The notes beneath the pieces are model-generated. The model did not search any database, was not told where the DNA came from, and worked only from the letters and a program-made list of their open reading frames with translations. A program made the translations under genes and the position numbers. Of a stretch of DNA of 64,000 nucleotides, positions 49,772-60,496 are shown piece after piece. The number at the start of each line of letters is the position of its first letter. Position 1 is the first letter of the stretch. The stretch comes from Pseudomaricurvus alkylphenolicus (lineage in GTDB: Bacteria; Pseudomonadota; Gammaproteobacteria; Pseudomonadales; Cellvibrionaceae). Where the stretch lies: positions 386,157 to 450,156 of the forward strand of contig NZ_JAAQPI010000002.1 of NCBI RefSeq assembly GCF_011683955.1, read 5' to 3'.

Positions 49772-50740
49772 TCAAGCTGAGGAAGCCCACAGCCAGTCTT
49801 TCAATGCCGACATCACCTTTTCCCGATACTGTTCGGATTCATTCACCAGCTGGTGGCGACCGCCGACGATATTGACCACCCGTGTGTGGGGAAATTTTTC
49901 CCGGATGGCTTCGAGGTTGTACTCAAAATCCACGGTTTGATCGCTGTCTCCCTGGATAATCGTCAGCGGGCGCTTCTGCACGTCAAAGACCCAGAAATTG
50001 TCGATCCACTCCTCCATGGCCACCGCCCAGCGCATCGGTGTGATGCGAGTCTGTAGTGGGTCTTCGTTCTCCACAAACCGCAGAAAGTCAGCATCGTGAG
50101 AGGATTGATTGAATTTACGCGGCAGCTGCCGCACCAACATCTTGTAGATGGGAAATACCCAACGGGCCAGGGCCCACCCCTGAGGGCGTATCAGGGGGGC
50201 CAACAGCATGACTTTTTCAATGGATTGTTGCTGCGGCAAACTGCCGAGAAAATTCAACAATACGGCACCACCAGTGCTCTGACCCACCGCGTGCCACGGG
50301 TGGGGCAGGCCCACCACCTTTCGCATGCAGACCATAAACACATCGCGATATTGGTCGAAGGAATCGATACTGGCCTGGTCGCCGGAGCTGAGCCCGTGGC
50401 CGGGCAAATCAAAAGCCACCACCGCGAACTTTTGTTGCAGCAAAAAACGCAGGGCGTGCTGCATCAGACCCACGTTGTCGGTGAAGCCGTGAATAAAAAA
50501 CACGGTACCTGCCGGTGCCGCTGGTCGCCATATATGGGCGGCCACATCAAATCCCGATGCTCGAAAACGACCAAAGCTGTGGTGCTGGCAGAGGCCTTCC
50601 TGCAAAAAGTTGATGTTGTAGTGGTTGAGGTAGGCTTGAACGCTTTCGCTGCCGAGCCAGTGCTTATCAGACGCCTCGGGCGATTCCAGCGAGGGCAGTC
50701 TCGCGGCCAGTGCCTCCAGCGATTCCAGAGTAGGGGTCAT
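49772..50740 (-). CDS. Alpha/beta hydrolase (serine aminopeptidase/lysophospholipase-like)
   Basis: 322 residues, cytoplasmic. HGFTDNVGLM at the oxyanion loop, VGQSTGGAVLLNF with the nucleophile serine near residue 156, IQGDSDQTVDFEYN holding the acid, and VGGRHQLVNE holding the histidine make a complete triad. The pattern resembles the S33/hydrolase_4 group (PldB-like lysophospholipases, monoacylglycerol lipases). Substrate unknown. Convergent with the GGDEF gene, with only 9 bases between stops. Confidence 0.85.
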   Translation of the reverse strand: MTPTLESLEALAARLPSLESPEASDKHWLGSESVQAYLNHYNINFLQEGLCQHHSFGRFRASGFDVAAHIWRPAAPAGTVFFIHGFTDNVGLMQHALRFLLQQKFAVVAFDLPGHGLSSGDQASIDSFDQYRDVFMVCMRKVVGLPHPWHAVGQSTGGAVLLNFLGSLPQQQSIEKVMLLAPLIRPQGWALARWVFPIYKMLVRQLPRKFNQSSHDADFLRFVENEDPLQTRITPMRWAVAMEEWIDNFWVFDVQKRPLTIIQGDSDQTVDFEYNLEAIREKFPHTRVVNIVGGRHQLVNESEQYREKVMSALKDWLWASSA

Positions 50741-50797
50741 ACGTGTTGCTCAACGGGAGATAGCCTCAAGTATAGAGCAAGCAAGGAGAGGGGGGGG

Positions 50798-50830
50798 AAA
50801 TGGGGGCCAATCCTTTCGGCCAGCCCCCTG
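50798..50830 (-). terminator. Probable terminator of the tkt-epd-pgk-fba operon
   Basis: GGGGGC (50802-50807) pairs with GCCCCC (50823-50828), with further weak pairs towards a GAAA loop, 19 bases after the fba stop. On the minus strand the tail is ATTTCCCCC, a poor U-tract, so efficiency is uncertain. Confidence 0.45.
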
Positions 50831-50846
50831 CTAGTGTATCAAGCGA

Positions 50847-51911
50847 TTACTTGACCTTGGCCTTCAGTTCACCGCTCTCATAGCGCTGGAACATATTCTC
50901 CAGGCTGATTGGACTGATCTTACTGGCATTGCCCGCAGTACCAAACGCTTCGTAGCGGGCCACACAGATGTCCTTCATCGCCGTCACGGTTTCCTTGAGG
51001 AACTTGCGGGGGTCAAACTCTGACTTGTTGCCATCTAGGAAACGACGTACCGCACCGGTAGATGCCAGACGAAGATCAGTGTCGATGTTCACCTTGCGAA
51101 CACCGTGCTTGATACCTTCGACGATCTGCTCAACAGGTACACCGTAGGTTTCCGGAATTTCACCACCGTACTGGTTGATAACCGCCAACCACTCCTGGGG
51201 CACGGAGGAAGAACCGTGCATCACCAGATGAGTGTTGGGGATACGGGCATGAATTTCCTTAATGCGGTCAATCGCCAGGATGTCACCCGTGGGTGGGCGG
51301 GTGAATTTGTAGGCACCGTGGGATGTACCACAGGCAATGGCCAGGGCATCAACCTCGGTTTTTTGTACAAAGTCAGCGGCTTCTTCAGGATCTGTCAGTA
51401 GCTGGTCGTGGGACAGTTTGCCCACAGCGCCAATACCGTCTTCCTCACCGGCTTCGCCGGTTTCCAAAGAGCCCAGGCAACCCAACTCGCCTTCCACAGA
51501 AACACCGCAGGCATGAGCCATGTCTACCGTGCGGCGAGTCACGTCCACATTGTACTCGTAAGAAGTCGGGGTTTTGCCATCTTCACCCAGTGAGCCATCC
51601 ATCATGACTGAGCTGAAACCCAGCTGGATAGAGCGCTGGCACACAGAAGGTGAGGTGCCGTGATCCTGATGCATACAGACCGGAATATGAGGAAATTCCT
51701 CAATGGCTGCGAGGATCAAGTGACGCAGGAAAGGAGCACCCGCGTATTTACGGGCACCGGCAGAGGCCTGCACAATGACCGGAGAATCGGTCTGGTCAGC
51801 CGCTTCCATAATGGCACGCATCTGTTCCAGGTTATTAACGTTAAACGCCGGCACACCGTAACCGTGCTCGGCGGCGTGGTCCAGCATTTGGCGCATACTA
51901 ATAAGGGCCAT
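50847..51911 (-). CDS. fba: Fructose-bisphosphate aldolase, class II
   Basis: Zinc-dependent aldolase, 354 residues with the start at ATG 51911 ([24 protein letters not shown]); an upstream in-frame ATG adds unmatched residues. Metal site MHQDHGTSP, catalytic [13 protein letters not shown], and the [14 protein letters not shown] segment place it in the class IIB (Calvin-type) subgroup. Last gene of the tkt-epd-pgk-fba cluster. Confidence 0.96.
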   Translation of the reverse strand: MALISMRQMLDHAAEHGYGVPAFNVNNLEQMRAIMEAADQTDSPVIVQASAGARKYAGAPFLRHLILAAIEEFPHIPVCMHQDHGTSPSVCQRSIQLGFSSVMMDGSLGEDGKTPTSYEYNVDVTRRTVDMAHACGVSVEGELGCLGSLETGEAGEEDGIGAVGKLSHDQLLTDPEEAADFVQKTEVDALAIACGTSHGAYKFTRPPTGDILAIDRIKEIHARIPNTHLVMHGSSSVPQEWLAVINQYGGEIPETYGVPVEQIVEGIKHGVRKVNIDTDLRLASTGAVRRFLDGNKSEFDPRKFLKETVTAMKDICVARYEAFGTAGNASKISPISLENMFQRYESGELKAKVK

Positions 51912-51954
51912 GGTTCTTGTCTTCCTGTAGCTATCGTTTTTAGGTATCGGGTAA

Positions 51955-53118
51955 TCAGCCGTCGGCACGTGCTTCTAGCATGGCAACGGCGGGCAGGACC
52001 TTGCCCTCCACGTATTCGAGGAAGGCGCCACCACCGGTGGAAATGTAAGATACTTTATCAGCAATACCGTACTTATCCACAGCCGCGAGAGTGTCACCCC
52101 CACCGGCAATGGAGAAACCGTCGCTATCGGCAATCGCGCGGGACAAAACCTCTGTGCCAGCGCCAAACTGATCAAATTCAAACACACCAACCGGTCCGTT
52201 CCAGATGATGGTTTTGGCCTCCGCCAGAATCGCGGCCAGCTGAGCGGAGGAATCCGGACCAATGTCAAAAATCATATCGTCTTCAGTCACTTCGGCCGCG
52301 TCTTTCAAGGTTGCCTCAGCGGACTCGGAGAATTCCTTACCGGTAACCACATCAGTGGGCACGGGAATATCGCACTTGTCCATCAGCGCCTTGGCATTGG
52401 GGATGAGGTCTTGCTCATACAGAGACTTGCCCACTGGCTTGCCGCTGGCAGCCAGGAAGGTATTGGCGATGCCGCCACCGACGATCAGCTGATCAACCTT
52501 GTCGGAGAGGGTTTCCAGCACGGTCAGTTTGGTGGATACCTTGGAGCCACCAACGATGGCTACCATGGGGCGGGCTGGATTGGCCAGAGCCTGTTCCAGC
52601 GCATCCAGTTCAGCCGCCAGCAATGGGCCGGCGCAAGCTACCGGTGCGAACCTGGCCACACCATGGGTGGAAGCCTGGGCACGGTGCGCAGTGCCAAAGG
52701 CGTCCATAACAAACACGTCACAGAGAGCGGCATAGGCCTTGGACAGACCCTCGTCGTCCTTCTTTTCGCCGGGGTTAAAGCGAACGTTTTCCAGCAGCAC
52801 CAACTCTCCCTCGGACACCTCTACACCAGACTGCCATTCCTTGACAACGGCAACGTCACGCCCCAGCAGCTTGCCGAGATGATCCGCTACAGGCTGCATG
52901 GAAAACTCCTCAGCGAACTCGCCTTCAGTGGGTCGCCCCAGGTGAGACATGACAATAACGCTGGCGCCGGCCTTGAGGGCGTGTTCAATGGTGGGCAGCG
53001 AAGCACGAATACGGGCGTCGCTGGTAACCACACCACCTTTTACCGGCACGTTCAGGTCTTCGCGGATCAATACTCGCTTGCCAGACAGATCCAGTTCCGT
53101 CATCAGTTTTACAGCCAT
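51955..53118 (-). CDS. pgk: Phosphoglycerate kinase
   Basis: 387 residues. Substrate site [16 protein letters not shown] near the N-terminus, basic-patch [12 protein letters not shown], hinge region [16 protein letters not shown], and the nucleotide-binding [13 protein letters not shown] near the C-terminus are intact. Transcribed between epd and fba; the pyruvate kinase gene found in this cluster in some relatives is absent. Confidence 0.97.
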   Translation of the reverse strand: MAVKLMTELDLSGKRVLIREDLNVPVKGGVVTSDARIRASLPTIEHALKAGASVIVMSHLGRPTEGEFAEEFSMQPVADHLGKLLGRDVAVVKEWQSGVEVSEGELVLLENVRFNPGEKKDDEGLSKAYAALCDVFVMDAFGTAHRAQASTHGVARFAPVACAGPLLAAELDALEQALANPARPMVAIVGGSKVSTKLTVLETLSDKVDQLIVGGGIANTFLAASGKPVGKSLYEQDLIPNAKALMDKCDIPVPTDVVTGKEFSESAEATLKDAAEVTEDDMIFDIGPDSSAQLAAILAEAKTIIWNGPVGVFEFDQFGAGTEVLSRAIADSDGFSIAGGGDTLAAVDKYGIADKVSYISTGGGAFLEYVEGKVLPAVAMLEARADG

Positions 53119-53153
53119 GGCTGCGATTCCTCACTTTAGTAGCTTAATAAAGG

Positions 53154-54194
53154 TTAGCTTTGAATATGTTGCCATACACGGACGACATCGAGCATGCGGT
53201 TGGCGTAACCCCACTCATTGTCAAACCACACCAGGATTTTAGCCAGGCGCTTGCCGGCCACCCGGGTCTGTCCGGCATCCACAATGCCCGAGCGACTGTC
53301 GTGATTAAAATCACAGGAGGCCAACAGTTCCTCAGTGTAGCCCAGCACACCATGGAATTGTGTTGCCGCCGCGTGACAAAGTGCGTTGTTCACTTCTTCG
53401 GTGGATACATCTCTGGCAAGGACTACCGACAGGTCAATAGCCGAGACATTGGCCGTGGGTACGCGCATGGCCTGGGCCTCAAAACGCCCTCCCAGCTGCG
53501 GTAGAAATCGCTCAATGCCCCTTGCCAGACCCGTATCCACCGGAATCATGGAATTGATCGCGGAGCGGGTCTTGCGCAGGTCGGTATGATGGTAGGCATC
53601 AATCACCGGCTGGTCATTCATGGCCGAGTGCAAGGTGGTGATCACGCCGCTCTGCACACCAAAGGTGTCGTTAAGCGCGGTAATTACCGGGATGCTGCAG
53701 TTAGTGGTGCAGGATGCGTTTGACACTATGCGATGTTCGGGCGACAGCTCTTGCTCATTGATGCCATAGACAATGGTGGCATCGACATCCGATTGACCGG
53801 GCTGAGAAAACAAAACCCGTTTGGCGCCCTGATCGAGATGCAGCTGGGCTGTCGCCCTGTCACTGAATGCACCGGTGCATTCCAATACCAGATCCACATC
53901 GAGTTCTGCCCAGGGCAGCTCTCGGATGTTTTCACAATGGAGTACACGAATGTCCGTGTCGTTGATGCTCAGGACATCTTCGGTCACGCCCACCTCACCG
54001 GGAAAACGTCCGTGGGTGGAATCGTATTTGGTCAGATGAGCAATGGTCTTGCAGTCGGCCAGTTCATTGATGGCCACTACCTGCAACCGGTCCTGCAGGC
54101 CCGCTTCAAACAGAGCCCGCAACACACAGCGGCCAATACGGCCATAACCGTTGATGGCCAACCGCAAGGGTTGGCCGACAGAAGGGGTAATCAC
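53154..54194 (-). CDS. epd: D-erythrose-4-phosphate dehydrogenase
   Basis: GAPDH-family enzyme, 346 residues, GTG start directly after the tkt stop. NAD site [17 protein letters not shown], catalytic cysteine in [12 protein letters not shown], and histidine in [17 protein letters not shown]. The [15 protein letters not shown] sequence is characteristic of Epd rather than glycolytic GAPDH, so oxidation of erythrose 4-phosphate to 4-phosphoerythronate for pyridoxal phosphate synthesis is expected. Placement between tkt and pgk agrees. A minor GAPDH activity cannot be ruled out. Confidence 0.93.
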   Translation of the reverse strand: MITPSVGQPLRLAINGYGRIGRCVLRALFEAGLQDRLQVVAINELADCKTIAHLTKYDSTHGRFPGEVGVTEDVLSINDTDIRVLHCENIRELPWAELDVDLVLECTGAFSDRATAQLHLDQGAKRVLFSQPGQSDVDATIVYGINEQELSPEHRIVSNASCTTNCSIPVITALNDTFGVQSGVITTLHSAMNDQPVIDAYHHTDLRKTRSAINSMIPVDTGLARGIERFLPQLGGRFEAQAMRVPTANVSAIDLSVVLARDVSTEEVNNALCHAAATQFHGVLGYTEELLASCDFNHDSRSGIVDAGQTRVAGKRLAKILVWFDNEWGYANRMLDVVRVWQHIQS

Positions 54195-56195
54195 TTAGCC
54201 GATAACTTCTTCTACCGCGGCAACAACATTGTCCACGGTGAAACCAAAGTACTCCATCAACTGACCACCGGGAGCAGACTCACCAAAGGTGCTCATACCC
54301 ACAACACGACCGTCCAGACCGACGAATTTATACCAGTAGTCTTCATGGGCCGCTTCCACGGCAACTCGAGCGCTGACTTCGATGGGCAGAACCTGCTGGC
54401 GATACTCGGCATCCTGGGCGCAGAAGATCTCGGCGCAAGGCATGGAGACAACGCGAACCTTTTTACCTTCGCTGCCGAGGCGGTCAGCGGCGGCTACCGC
54501 CAGCTCCACTTCAGAACCGGTGGCGATCAGGATCGCCTCTGGGGTGCCATCACTGTCTTTCAATATATAACCACCGCGGGCAACGTCGTTCAGCTGCTGC
54601 TCAGAACGAGGCTGAGGCGTCAGCCCCTGGCGTGAGAAGATCAACGAGGAGGGGCCGTCCTTGCGCTCTACGGCTGCTTTCCAGGCCACTGCGGATTCAA
54701 CCGTGTCGCAGGGGCGCCAGGCGTGCATGTTGGGCGTGGTGCGCAGGCTGGCAATTTGCTCGACCGGCTGGTGCGTCGGACCGTCTTCACCCAGACCAAT
54801 GGAATCATGGGTGTACACGAAGATGCTCTGCTGCTTCATCAGAGCGGCCATGCGCACGGCGTTACGGGCATATTCCATAAACATCAGGAAGGTGGCGCCA
54901 TAGGTAACGAAGCCGCCGTGTAAGGCAATACCATTCATAATGGCGCTCATGCCGAATTCACGCACACCGTAGTAGATATAGTTGCCGGCGGCATCTTTGG
55001 CTTCCACACCCTTGCAGCCCTTCCAGAGTGTCAGATTGGAGCCGGCCAGGTCGGCGGAGCCACCCAGCAGTTCGGGCAGCAATGGTCCGAAAGCATTGAG
55101 GGTATTCTGAGAAGCCTTGCGAGAAGCCACTTTCTCGGCTTTCTCCTGGCACTCGCGGATGTACGCGTCGGCTTTTTCAGAGAAGTCAGCGGGCAGTTCG
55201 CCCTTGATCACACGGCGCTCATACTCGGCGGCCAGCTCAGGATGGGCGGCCTGGTAGGCTTCAAAGCGCGCCTGCCACTCACTTTCAGCAGCAGCGCCGG
55301 CTTCGCTGGCATTCCACTCGGCGGCGATATCGGCTGGAATCTCGAATGGGCCATGCTCCCAATTGAGGGTTTTGCGCACCAGGGCGATTTCTTCGGCGCC
55401 AAGCGGGGCGCCGTGGCACTCTTCCTTACCCTGCTTGTTGGGCGAGCCAAATCCGATAACGGTCTTGCAGCAAATAATGGTGGGCTTGTCGGTCTCAGCG
55501 CGGGCGGCTTCAATCGCGGCTTTGATGGCGGCGCTGTCGTGGCCATCTACAGCGGGAATCACATGCCAACCGTAAGACTCAAAGCGCTTGGGGGTATCAT
55601 CGGTAAACCAGCCTTCGACTTCTCCATCGATGGAAATACCGTTGTCATCGTAAAACGCAATCAACTTGCCCAAACCCAGAGTACCGGCCAGGGAGCACGC
55701 CTCGTGGGAGATCCCCTCCATCAAACAACCATCGCCCAGGAAGGCGTAGGTGTGGTGATCGACAATATCGTGGCCATCGCGGTTGAACTGAGCAGCAAGG
55801 ACTTTTTCCGCCAGTGCCATACCCACGGCATTGGTAATTCCCTGACCCAGAGGACCGGTAGTGGTTTCGATACCCGGGGCATAGCCGTATTCAGGATGTC
55901 CTGGCGTCTTGGAGTGCAGCTGGCGGAAGTTTTTCAGCTCTTCAATGGGCAGATCATAACCGGACAAATGCAACAGGGAATAGATCAACATGGAGCCGTG
56001 ACCATTGGACAGCACAAAGCGATCGCGGTCTGACCAGTCGGGGTTACTGGGATTGTGCTTGAGATAGTCGTTCCACAGCACTTCAGCAATGTCTGCCATA
56101 CCCATAGGGGCACCGGGGTGACCACTATTGGCTTGCTGGACGGCGTCCATACTGAGGGCGCGGATGGCGTTGGCTAATTCGGCACGAGATGGCAT
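54195..56195 (-). CDS. tkt: Transketolase
   Basis: Thiamine-diphosphate enzyme of the pentose phosphate pathway. The ATG at 56195 ([17 protein letters not shown]) has AGGAG 10 bases upstream, giving 666 residues; an ATG at 56222 would add nine. Signatures: [19 protein letters not shown], the [13 protein letters not shown] cofactor motif with DDNGISIDG, and [19 protein letters not shown] in the pyrimidine domain. First gene of tkt-epd-pgk-fba. Erythrose 4-phosphate links it to epd and, through DAHP, to the aro genes at 10-11 kb. Confidence 0.97.
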   Translation of the reverse strand: MPSRAELANAIRALSMDAVQQANSGHPGAPMGMADIAEVLWNDYLKHNPSNPDWSDRDRFVLSNGHGSMLIYSLLHLSGYDLPIEELKNFRQLHSKTPGHPEYGYAPGIETTTGPLGQGITNAVGMALAEKVLAAQFNRDGHDIVDHHTYAFLGDGCLMEGISHEACSLAGTLGLGKLIAFYDDNGISIDGEVEGWFTDDTPKRFESYGWHVIPAVDGHDSAAIKAAIEAARAETDKPTIICCKTVIGFGSPNKQGKEECHGAPLGAEEIALVRKTLNWEHGPFEIPADIAAEWNASEAGAAAESEWQARFEAYQAAHPELAAEYERRVIKGELPADFSEKADAYIRECQEKAEKVASRKASQNTLNAFGPLLPELLGGSADLAGSNLTLWKGCKGVEAKDAAGNYIYYGVREFGMSAIMNGIALHGGFVTYGATFLMFMEYARNAVRMAALMKQQSIFVYTHDSIGLGEDGPTHQPVEQIASLRTTPNMHAWRPCDTVESAVAWKAAVERKDGPSSLIFSRQGLTPQPRSEQQLNDVARGGYILKDSDGTPEAILIATGSEVELAVAAADRLGSEGKKVRVVSMPCAEIFCAQDAEYRQQVLPIEVSARVAVEAAHEDYWYKFVGLDGRVVGMSTFGESAPGGQLMEYFGFTVDNVVAAVEEVIG

Positions 56196-56546
56196 GGGCT
56201 CAGGGCTCCTGTTGATGTGCATTGGCGCCGCGCGGCCTCAGTTCGTTAAAGAGGGGCAGGCAGGGGCGCCGTTAAAAAAGGGCGGTATTTTCTCGCACCA
56301 GTGGGGCCGGCGTAAAGCGGGAAACCGGAAAAATATGGGGCTCAGGACATTTTGACCTACGCGCGCCAGACTTTTGGCCGATTTAGCCCACCCGATCTGA
56401 CGCTAGACCTTGTCGGGAGGACGATTTCGGCTGAGGAGTCACTCAAACCGGCAGGTAACACCCAGCCCACTGATGACGAGGACTCCAGCATGCCGGGGTC
56501 AGCGCCGGTGGGCTACGCCGCAATTATCCAAAAGCACGGGGTAAGA
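56196..56546. other. Intergenic region between pilU and tkt with inverted repeats
   Basis: About 350 bases without a supported gene. It should carry the tkt promoter. The half near pilU has nested inverted repeats: AGCCCAC (56464-56470) with GTGGGCT (56508-56514), enclosing GACTCC (56481-56486) with GGGGTC (56495-56500). CCGGCA and TGCCGG near 56448 and 56491 could pair instead. No known riboswitch pattern fits. Confidence 0.45.
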
Positions 56547-57689
56547 CTAAAACAACCGACTGCGATCGTTCTCGTCCTCCTGCATGCTCAGCTCATCGGC
56601 GGCATGAGACAGGTATTCGGCATCGGTTTCGGAGGCCAGCTTGATCAGCAGACGCAGGTCATTGGCCGAATCGGCATGCGCCAGCGCATCCTCGTAGGTA
56701 ATCTCTCCCTGGTCGTAGAGCTCGAACAGCGCCTGGTCGAAAGTCTGCATGCCCACTTCCGTGGACTTCTTCATCAGTTCTTTCAGATCCGCCACTTCGC
56801 CCTTGCGGATCATATCCGCCGCCAGGGGCGTATTGAGCATCACTTCCAGACACGCCCGGCGACCATTACCGTCAGGAGTGGGAATCAGCTGCTGAGCCAC
56901 AATCGCCTTAAGGTTGAGCGACAGGTCCATCCATAGCTGACCATGGCGGTCGGCAGGGAAGAAGTGAATGATGCGATCCAGCGTCTGGTTAGCGTTGTTG
57001 GCGTGCAGCGTGCACAGACACAGGTGGCCGGTTTCGGCAAAAGCAATGGCCTGCTCCATGGTTTCCCGGGTGCGAACCTCACCAATCAGAATCACATCCG
57101 GTGCCTGACGCAGGGTGTTCTTGAGGGCGACTTCGAAGGAGTCGGTGTCAATTCCCACCTCGCGCTGAGTAATGATGCAACCCTGGTGCTGGTGGATAAA
57201 TTCAATCGGATCCTCGATGGATATGATGTGGCCTTTGGAGTTGCGGTTGCGGTGCCCCAGCATAGCGGCCAGAGAGGTGGACTTACCGGTGCCGGTGGCG
57301 CCGGCAAAGATAATCAACCCACGCTTGGTCATGGCAAGTTCTTTCACAATTTCCGGCAACCCCAGATCATCAATCTTGGGGATAGTGGTTTCAATACGAC
57401 GCAGCACCATACCTGCCAGGTTGCGCTGATAGAAAGCACTGGCCCGGAAGCGACCAATACCACGGGCGCTTATCGCGAAGTTGAGTTCCTTGGTATCGAG
57501 AAATTCCTGCCGCTGCTTCTCGTTCATCACACTGAGTACGGTCTCACGTACTTTCTCTGGTGACAGCGGGGTGGTGGTGACCGGCACGATTCGGCCATGG
57601 AGCTTCATTGACGGCGGGACGCCCGCCGTAATAAACAGGTCGGAGGCTCCTTTTTCCACCATCAGGGTAAGTAAACGTTCAAAATCCAT
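56547..57689 (-). CDS. pilU: Type IV pilus retraction ATPase accessory PilU
   Basis: Hexameric PilT-like ATPase, 380 residues. Walker A GATGTGKSTSLAAMLGHRN, Asp box ISIEDPIEFIHQH, Walker B VILIGEVRTRETM and His box AETGHLCLCTLHANN are all intact. The longer C-terminus (DELSMQEDENDRSRLF) and divergence from pilT next door identify it as PilU. It lies 54 bases behind pilT. Confidence 0.95.
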   Translation of the reverse strand: MDFERLLTLMVEKGASDLFITAGVPPSMKLHGRIVPVTTTPLSPEKVRETVLSVMNEKQRQEFLDTKELNFAISARGIGRFRASAFYQRNLAGMVLRRIETTIPKIDDLGLPEIVKELAMTKRGLIIFAGATGTGKSTSLAAMLGHRNRNSKGHIISIEDPIEFIHQHQGCIITQREVGIDTDSFEVALKNTLRQAPDVILIGEVRTRETMEQAIAFAETGHLCLCTLHANNANQTLDRIIHFFPADRHGQLWMDLSLNLKAIVAQQLIPTPDGNGRRACLEVMLNTPLAADMIRKGEVADLKELMKKSTEVGMQTFDQALFELYDQGEITYEDALAHADSANDLRLLIKLASETDAEYLSHAADELSMQEDENDRSRLF

Positions 57690-57743
57690 GACTACAACTC
57701 CTGTGCGGCTAACAACTAACTATAACCAACGGTATTGAAAGCA

Positions 57744-58778
57744 CTAAAAATTTTCTGGCATTTTCGCTTTTTCGCGAGCCACCTCACGGCTGATAATGCG
57801 CCTGGCCACCAGGTCAGAGAGGCATTGGTCCATGGTCTGCATACCCACGGCCCCCCCGGTCTGGATGGCGGAGTACATCTGAGCCACCTTGTCTTCTCGG
57901 ATCAGGTTACGGATAGCCGGTGTTCCACGCATGATCTCGTGGGCTGCTACCCGGCCACCGCCGTTTTTCTTCATCAGGGTTTGGGAAATTACCGCCTGCA
58001 GGGATTCCGACAACATCGAGCGGACCATGGCCTTCTCGTTGGCCGGAAATACATCCACGACACGGTCGATGGTTTTGGCGGCGGAGGTGGTGTGCAGGGT
58101 GCCAAACACCAAGTGGCCGGTTTCCGCGGCGGTCAGAGCCAGGCGGATGGTTTCCAGGTCCCGCATCTCACCCACCAGAATGATGTCGGGGTCTTCACGC
58201 AGCGCCGAGCGCAACGCTTCGGCAAAGCCGTGGGTATCGCGGTGCACTTCCCGCTGGTTCACCAGGCATTTCTTGGACTCATGCACGAATTCGATCGGGT
58301 CCTCGATGGTCAAAATGTGTTCGTATTTGTTGTCGTTGATGAAGTCCATCATCGCCGCCAGAGTCGTGGACTTACCGGAACCAGTGGGCCCGGTCACCAA
58401 TACCAGCCCCCTGGGCACCGCGCAGATGTCCCGGAAGACCTGTCCCATACCCAGCTCTTCCATGGTCAGCACCTTGGAGGGAATGGTACGGAATACGGCG
58501 CCGGCACCGCGGTTGTGATTAAAAGCGTTGACACGGAAACGGGCAACACCGGGAACCTCAAACGAGAAATCCGTCTCCAGGAATTCCTCATAATCCTTGC
58601 GTTGCTTGTCATTCATAATCTCGTAGATCAGACTATGCACCTGCTTGTGCTCCATGGCCGGCAGGTTGATGCGTCTGACGTCGCCATCCACCCGGATCAT
58701 GGGCGGCAATCCCGCCGACAAGTGCAGATCCGAAGCGCCTTGCTTGGCGCTAAAAGCCAAGAGTTCCGTAATATCCAT
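57744..58778 (-). CDS. pilT: Type IV pilus retraction ATPase PilT
   Basis: Hexameric ATPase that drives pilus retraction and twitching, 344 residues. MDITELLAFSAKQGASDLHLSAG opens the protein. Walker A GPTGSGKSTTLAAMMD, Walker B IILVGEMRDLETI, GHLVFGTLHTTSAAKTIDR, and the AIRNLIREDK motif of PilT are all present. Divergent from yggS with 87 bases between, the usual arrangement. Confidence 0.97.
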   Translation of the reverse strand: MDITELLAFSAKQGASDLHLSAGLPPMIRVDGDVRRINLPAMEHKQVHSLIYEIMNDKQRKDYEEFLETDFSFEVPGVARFRVNAFNHNRGAGAVFRTIPSKVLTMEELGMGQVFRDICAVPRGLVLVTGPTGSGKSTTLAAMMDFINDNKYEHILTIEDPIEFVHESKKCLVNQREVHRDTHGFAEALRSALREDPDIILVGEMRDLETIRLALTAAETGHLVFGTLHTTSAAKTIDRVVDVFPANEKAMVRSMLSESLQAVISQTLMKKNGGGRVAAHEIMRGTPAIRNLIREDKVAQMYSAIQTGGAVGMQTMDQCLSDLVARRIISREVAREKAKMPENF

Positions 58779-58865
58779 AGTACGACCTTACTGAAGATTT
58801 GATGAAACCGCTGCCGCTGCCCATCCGTCCGGACAAGCAGTGGCCCATGCCAATGTATCAAGTAT

Positions 58866-59564
58866 ATGCCCAACATTGATGACAACCTAATCCAAGTTCG
58901 CACTCGAATCCAATGCGCCACTGAAGCAGCTGGGCGTCGGCCCGAGACCGTGCAGTTGCTCGCCGTCAGCAAGACCAAACCGGCGGCCATGCTGCGCGAG
59001 GCCCACGCAGCCGGTCAGCGCGCCTTTGGCGAGAACTACCTGCAGGAAGCGCTGGAGAAACAGCAACAGCTGGCGGATCTCGACCTGCAATGGCATTTTA
59101 TCGGCCCGATACAATCTAATAAAACACGCGCCATCGCCGAAAACTTCGACTGGGTTCACAGCGTTGACCGGGAAAAGATCGGCCAGCGGCTGAGCCAGCA
59201 GCGCCCCTGCGGTTTACCTCCGCTGAATATATGCGTACAAGTCAATCTGGATGAAGAACAGAGCAAGTCAGGTGTTACCCTGGACGAAGTGGCTGATGTG
59301 CTTGAAAGCCTGGCAAAACTGCCCAATATTTGTGTGCGGGGACTGATGGCCATTCCCGCCCGGCGCAGCGATGAAGATGCCCAGCGGGCGGCATTTGCAC
59401 GTCTGGCGGAAAAGTGTACAGAACTGCAAGACCGGTACCCGCAGCTCGACACCCTGTCGATGGGTATGTCCGGCGATCTGGAGGCCGCCATTGCCGCCGG
59501 CGCCACCATCGTTCGAATCGGAACCGACATTTTCGGCAGCCGTGAAAAGCCTCAGGCAATTTGA
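58866..59564 (+). CDS. yggS: Pyridoxal phosphate homeostasis protein (YggS family)
   Basis: Small PLP-binding protein without known catalytic activity, 232 residues, fold-type III barrel. The PLP lysine is in QLLAVSKTKPAAML (~residue 38), and LSMGMSGDLEAAIAAGATIVRIGTDIFG forms the phosphate-binding end. It stands between pilT and proC as in many gammaproteobacteria. Confidence 0.95.
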   Translation: MPNIDDNLIQVRTRIQCATEAAGRRPETVQLLAVSKTKPAAMLREAHAAGQRAFGENYLQEALEKQQQLADLDLQWHFIGPIQSNKTRAIAENFDWVHSVDREKIGQRLSQQRPCGLPPLNICVQVNLDEEQSKSGVTLDEVADVLESLAKLPNICVRGLMAIPARRSDEDAQRAAFARLAEKCTELQDRYPQLDTLSMGMSGDLEAAIAAGATIVRIGTDIFGSREKPQAI

Positions 59565-59585
59565 AAAAACCATAAGGAATTTCCC

Positions 59586-60410
59586 GTGAGTGATGTAAAT
59601 TTGACGTTTATCGGTGCTGGAAATATGGCCAGCAGCATCATTGGTGGCTTGGTCAAACGCGGTTTCGCAGCCGACAGTATTACCGCCACTGATCCCTACC
59701 CGCCCAGTCTGGAAAAGCTCGCCGATACCTTCCCGGTGCAAACCAACACCGACAACGCCGCGGCGGCAGTTTCTGCAGACATTATTGTGTTGGCCGTTAA
59801 GCCACAGGTGATGCAGCAGGTATGTGAAGACTTACAACCACATCTCAACCACAAACCCATGGTCATCTCCATCGCCGCCGGGATCGACATTCGCTCGCTG
59901 GACCAGTGGCTCGGCAATGATCTGGCCATTGTCCGCTGCATGCCCAATACCCCGGCCCTGGTACAAACCGGAGCCAGCGGCCTCTTTGCCAATGCACAGA
60001 CCAACGACGAGCAACGTCGTCTGGCCGAGGAAATCCTGAAGGCGGTGGGCATTGTTGAATGGCTTGAGACTGAAACACAGCTTGATCCGGTCACTGCCGT
60101 GTCCGGTAGCGGTCCGGCCTACTTTTTCCTGTTGATGGAGGCCATGATAGAGGCGGGTGTCGCCCAGGGGCTTGAGCGAGATACCGCCACCGCACTGACC
60201 TTACAGACCGCGCTGGGGGCAGCCCGCCTGGCACAGGACAGTGATGTGGACGTGGCCGAACTTCGCCGTCGGGTGACATCTCCCAATGGCACCACAGAAC
60301 AGGCGATTCTGTCATTCGAAAATGATAACCTGCGCACTGTTGTTGCCACCGCCATGGAAAAGTGCGCCCAGCGCTCCGTGGAAATGGCGACTGAGTTAGG
60401 CGCTCAGTAG
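59586..60410 (+). CDS. proC: Pyrroline-5-carboxylate reductase
   Basis: Last step of proline synthesis, 274 residues, GTG start 21 bases after yggS. NADPH motif LTFIGAGNMASSIIGGL, VRCMPNTPALVQTGASGLFAN, the catalytic-region VSGSGPAYFFLLMEAM and VTSPNGTTEQAI signatures are intact. Confidence 0.97.
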   Translation: MSDVNLTFIGAGNMASSIIGGLVKRGFAADSITATDPYPPSLEKLADTFPVQTNTDNAAAAVSADIIVLAVKPQVMQQVCEDLQPHLNHKPMVISIAAGIDIRSLDQWLGNDLAIVRCMPNTPALVQTGASGLFANAQTNDEQRRLAEEILKAVGIVEWLETETQLDPVTAVSGSGPAYFFLLMEAMIEAGVAQGLERDTATALTLQTALGAARLAQDSDVDVAELRRRVTSPNGTTEQAILSFENDNLRTVVATAMEKCAQRSVEMATELGAQ

Positions 60411-60496
60411 TTCAGGCAACTTCACATTCGGATAATTTGGCAATAACCGGATCTCGCAGAAGCCGGATAACACCATTCAAGACCAGGAGATTTCAG

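Noticed and set aside
56469-56500. CTGATGA resembling a hammerhead ribozyme core
   Set aside because: No GAAA box or matching stem III follows.
56196-56546. TPP, cobalamin or SAH riboswitch upstream of tkt
   Set aside because: The conserved cores of these classes are absent on the strand leading to tkt; only short fragments such as ACCTGCC coincide.
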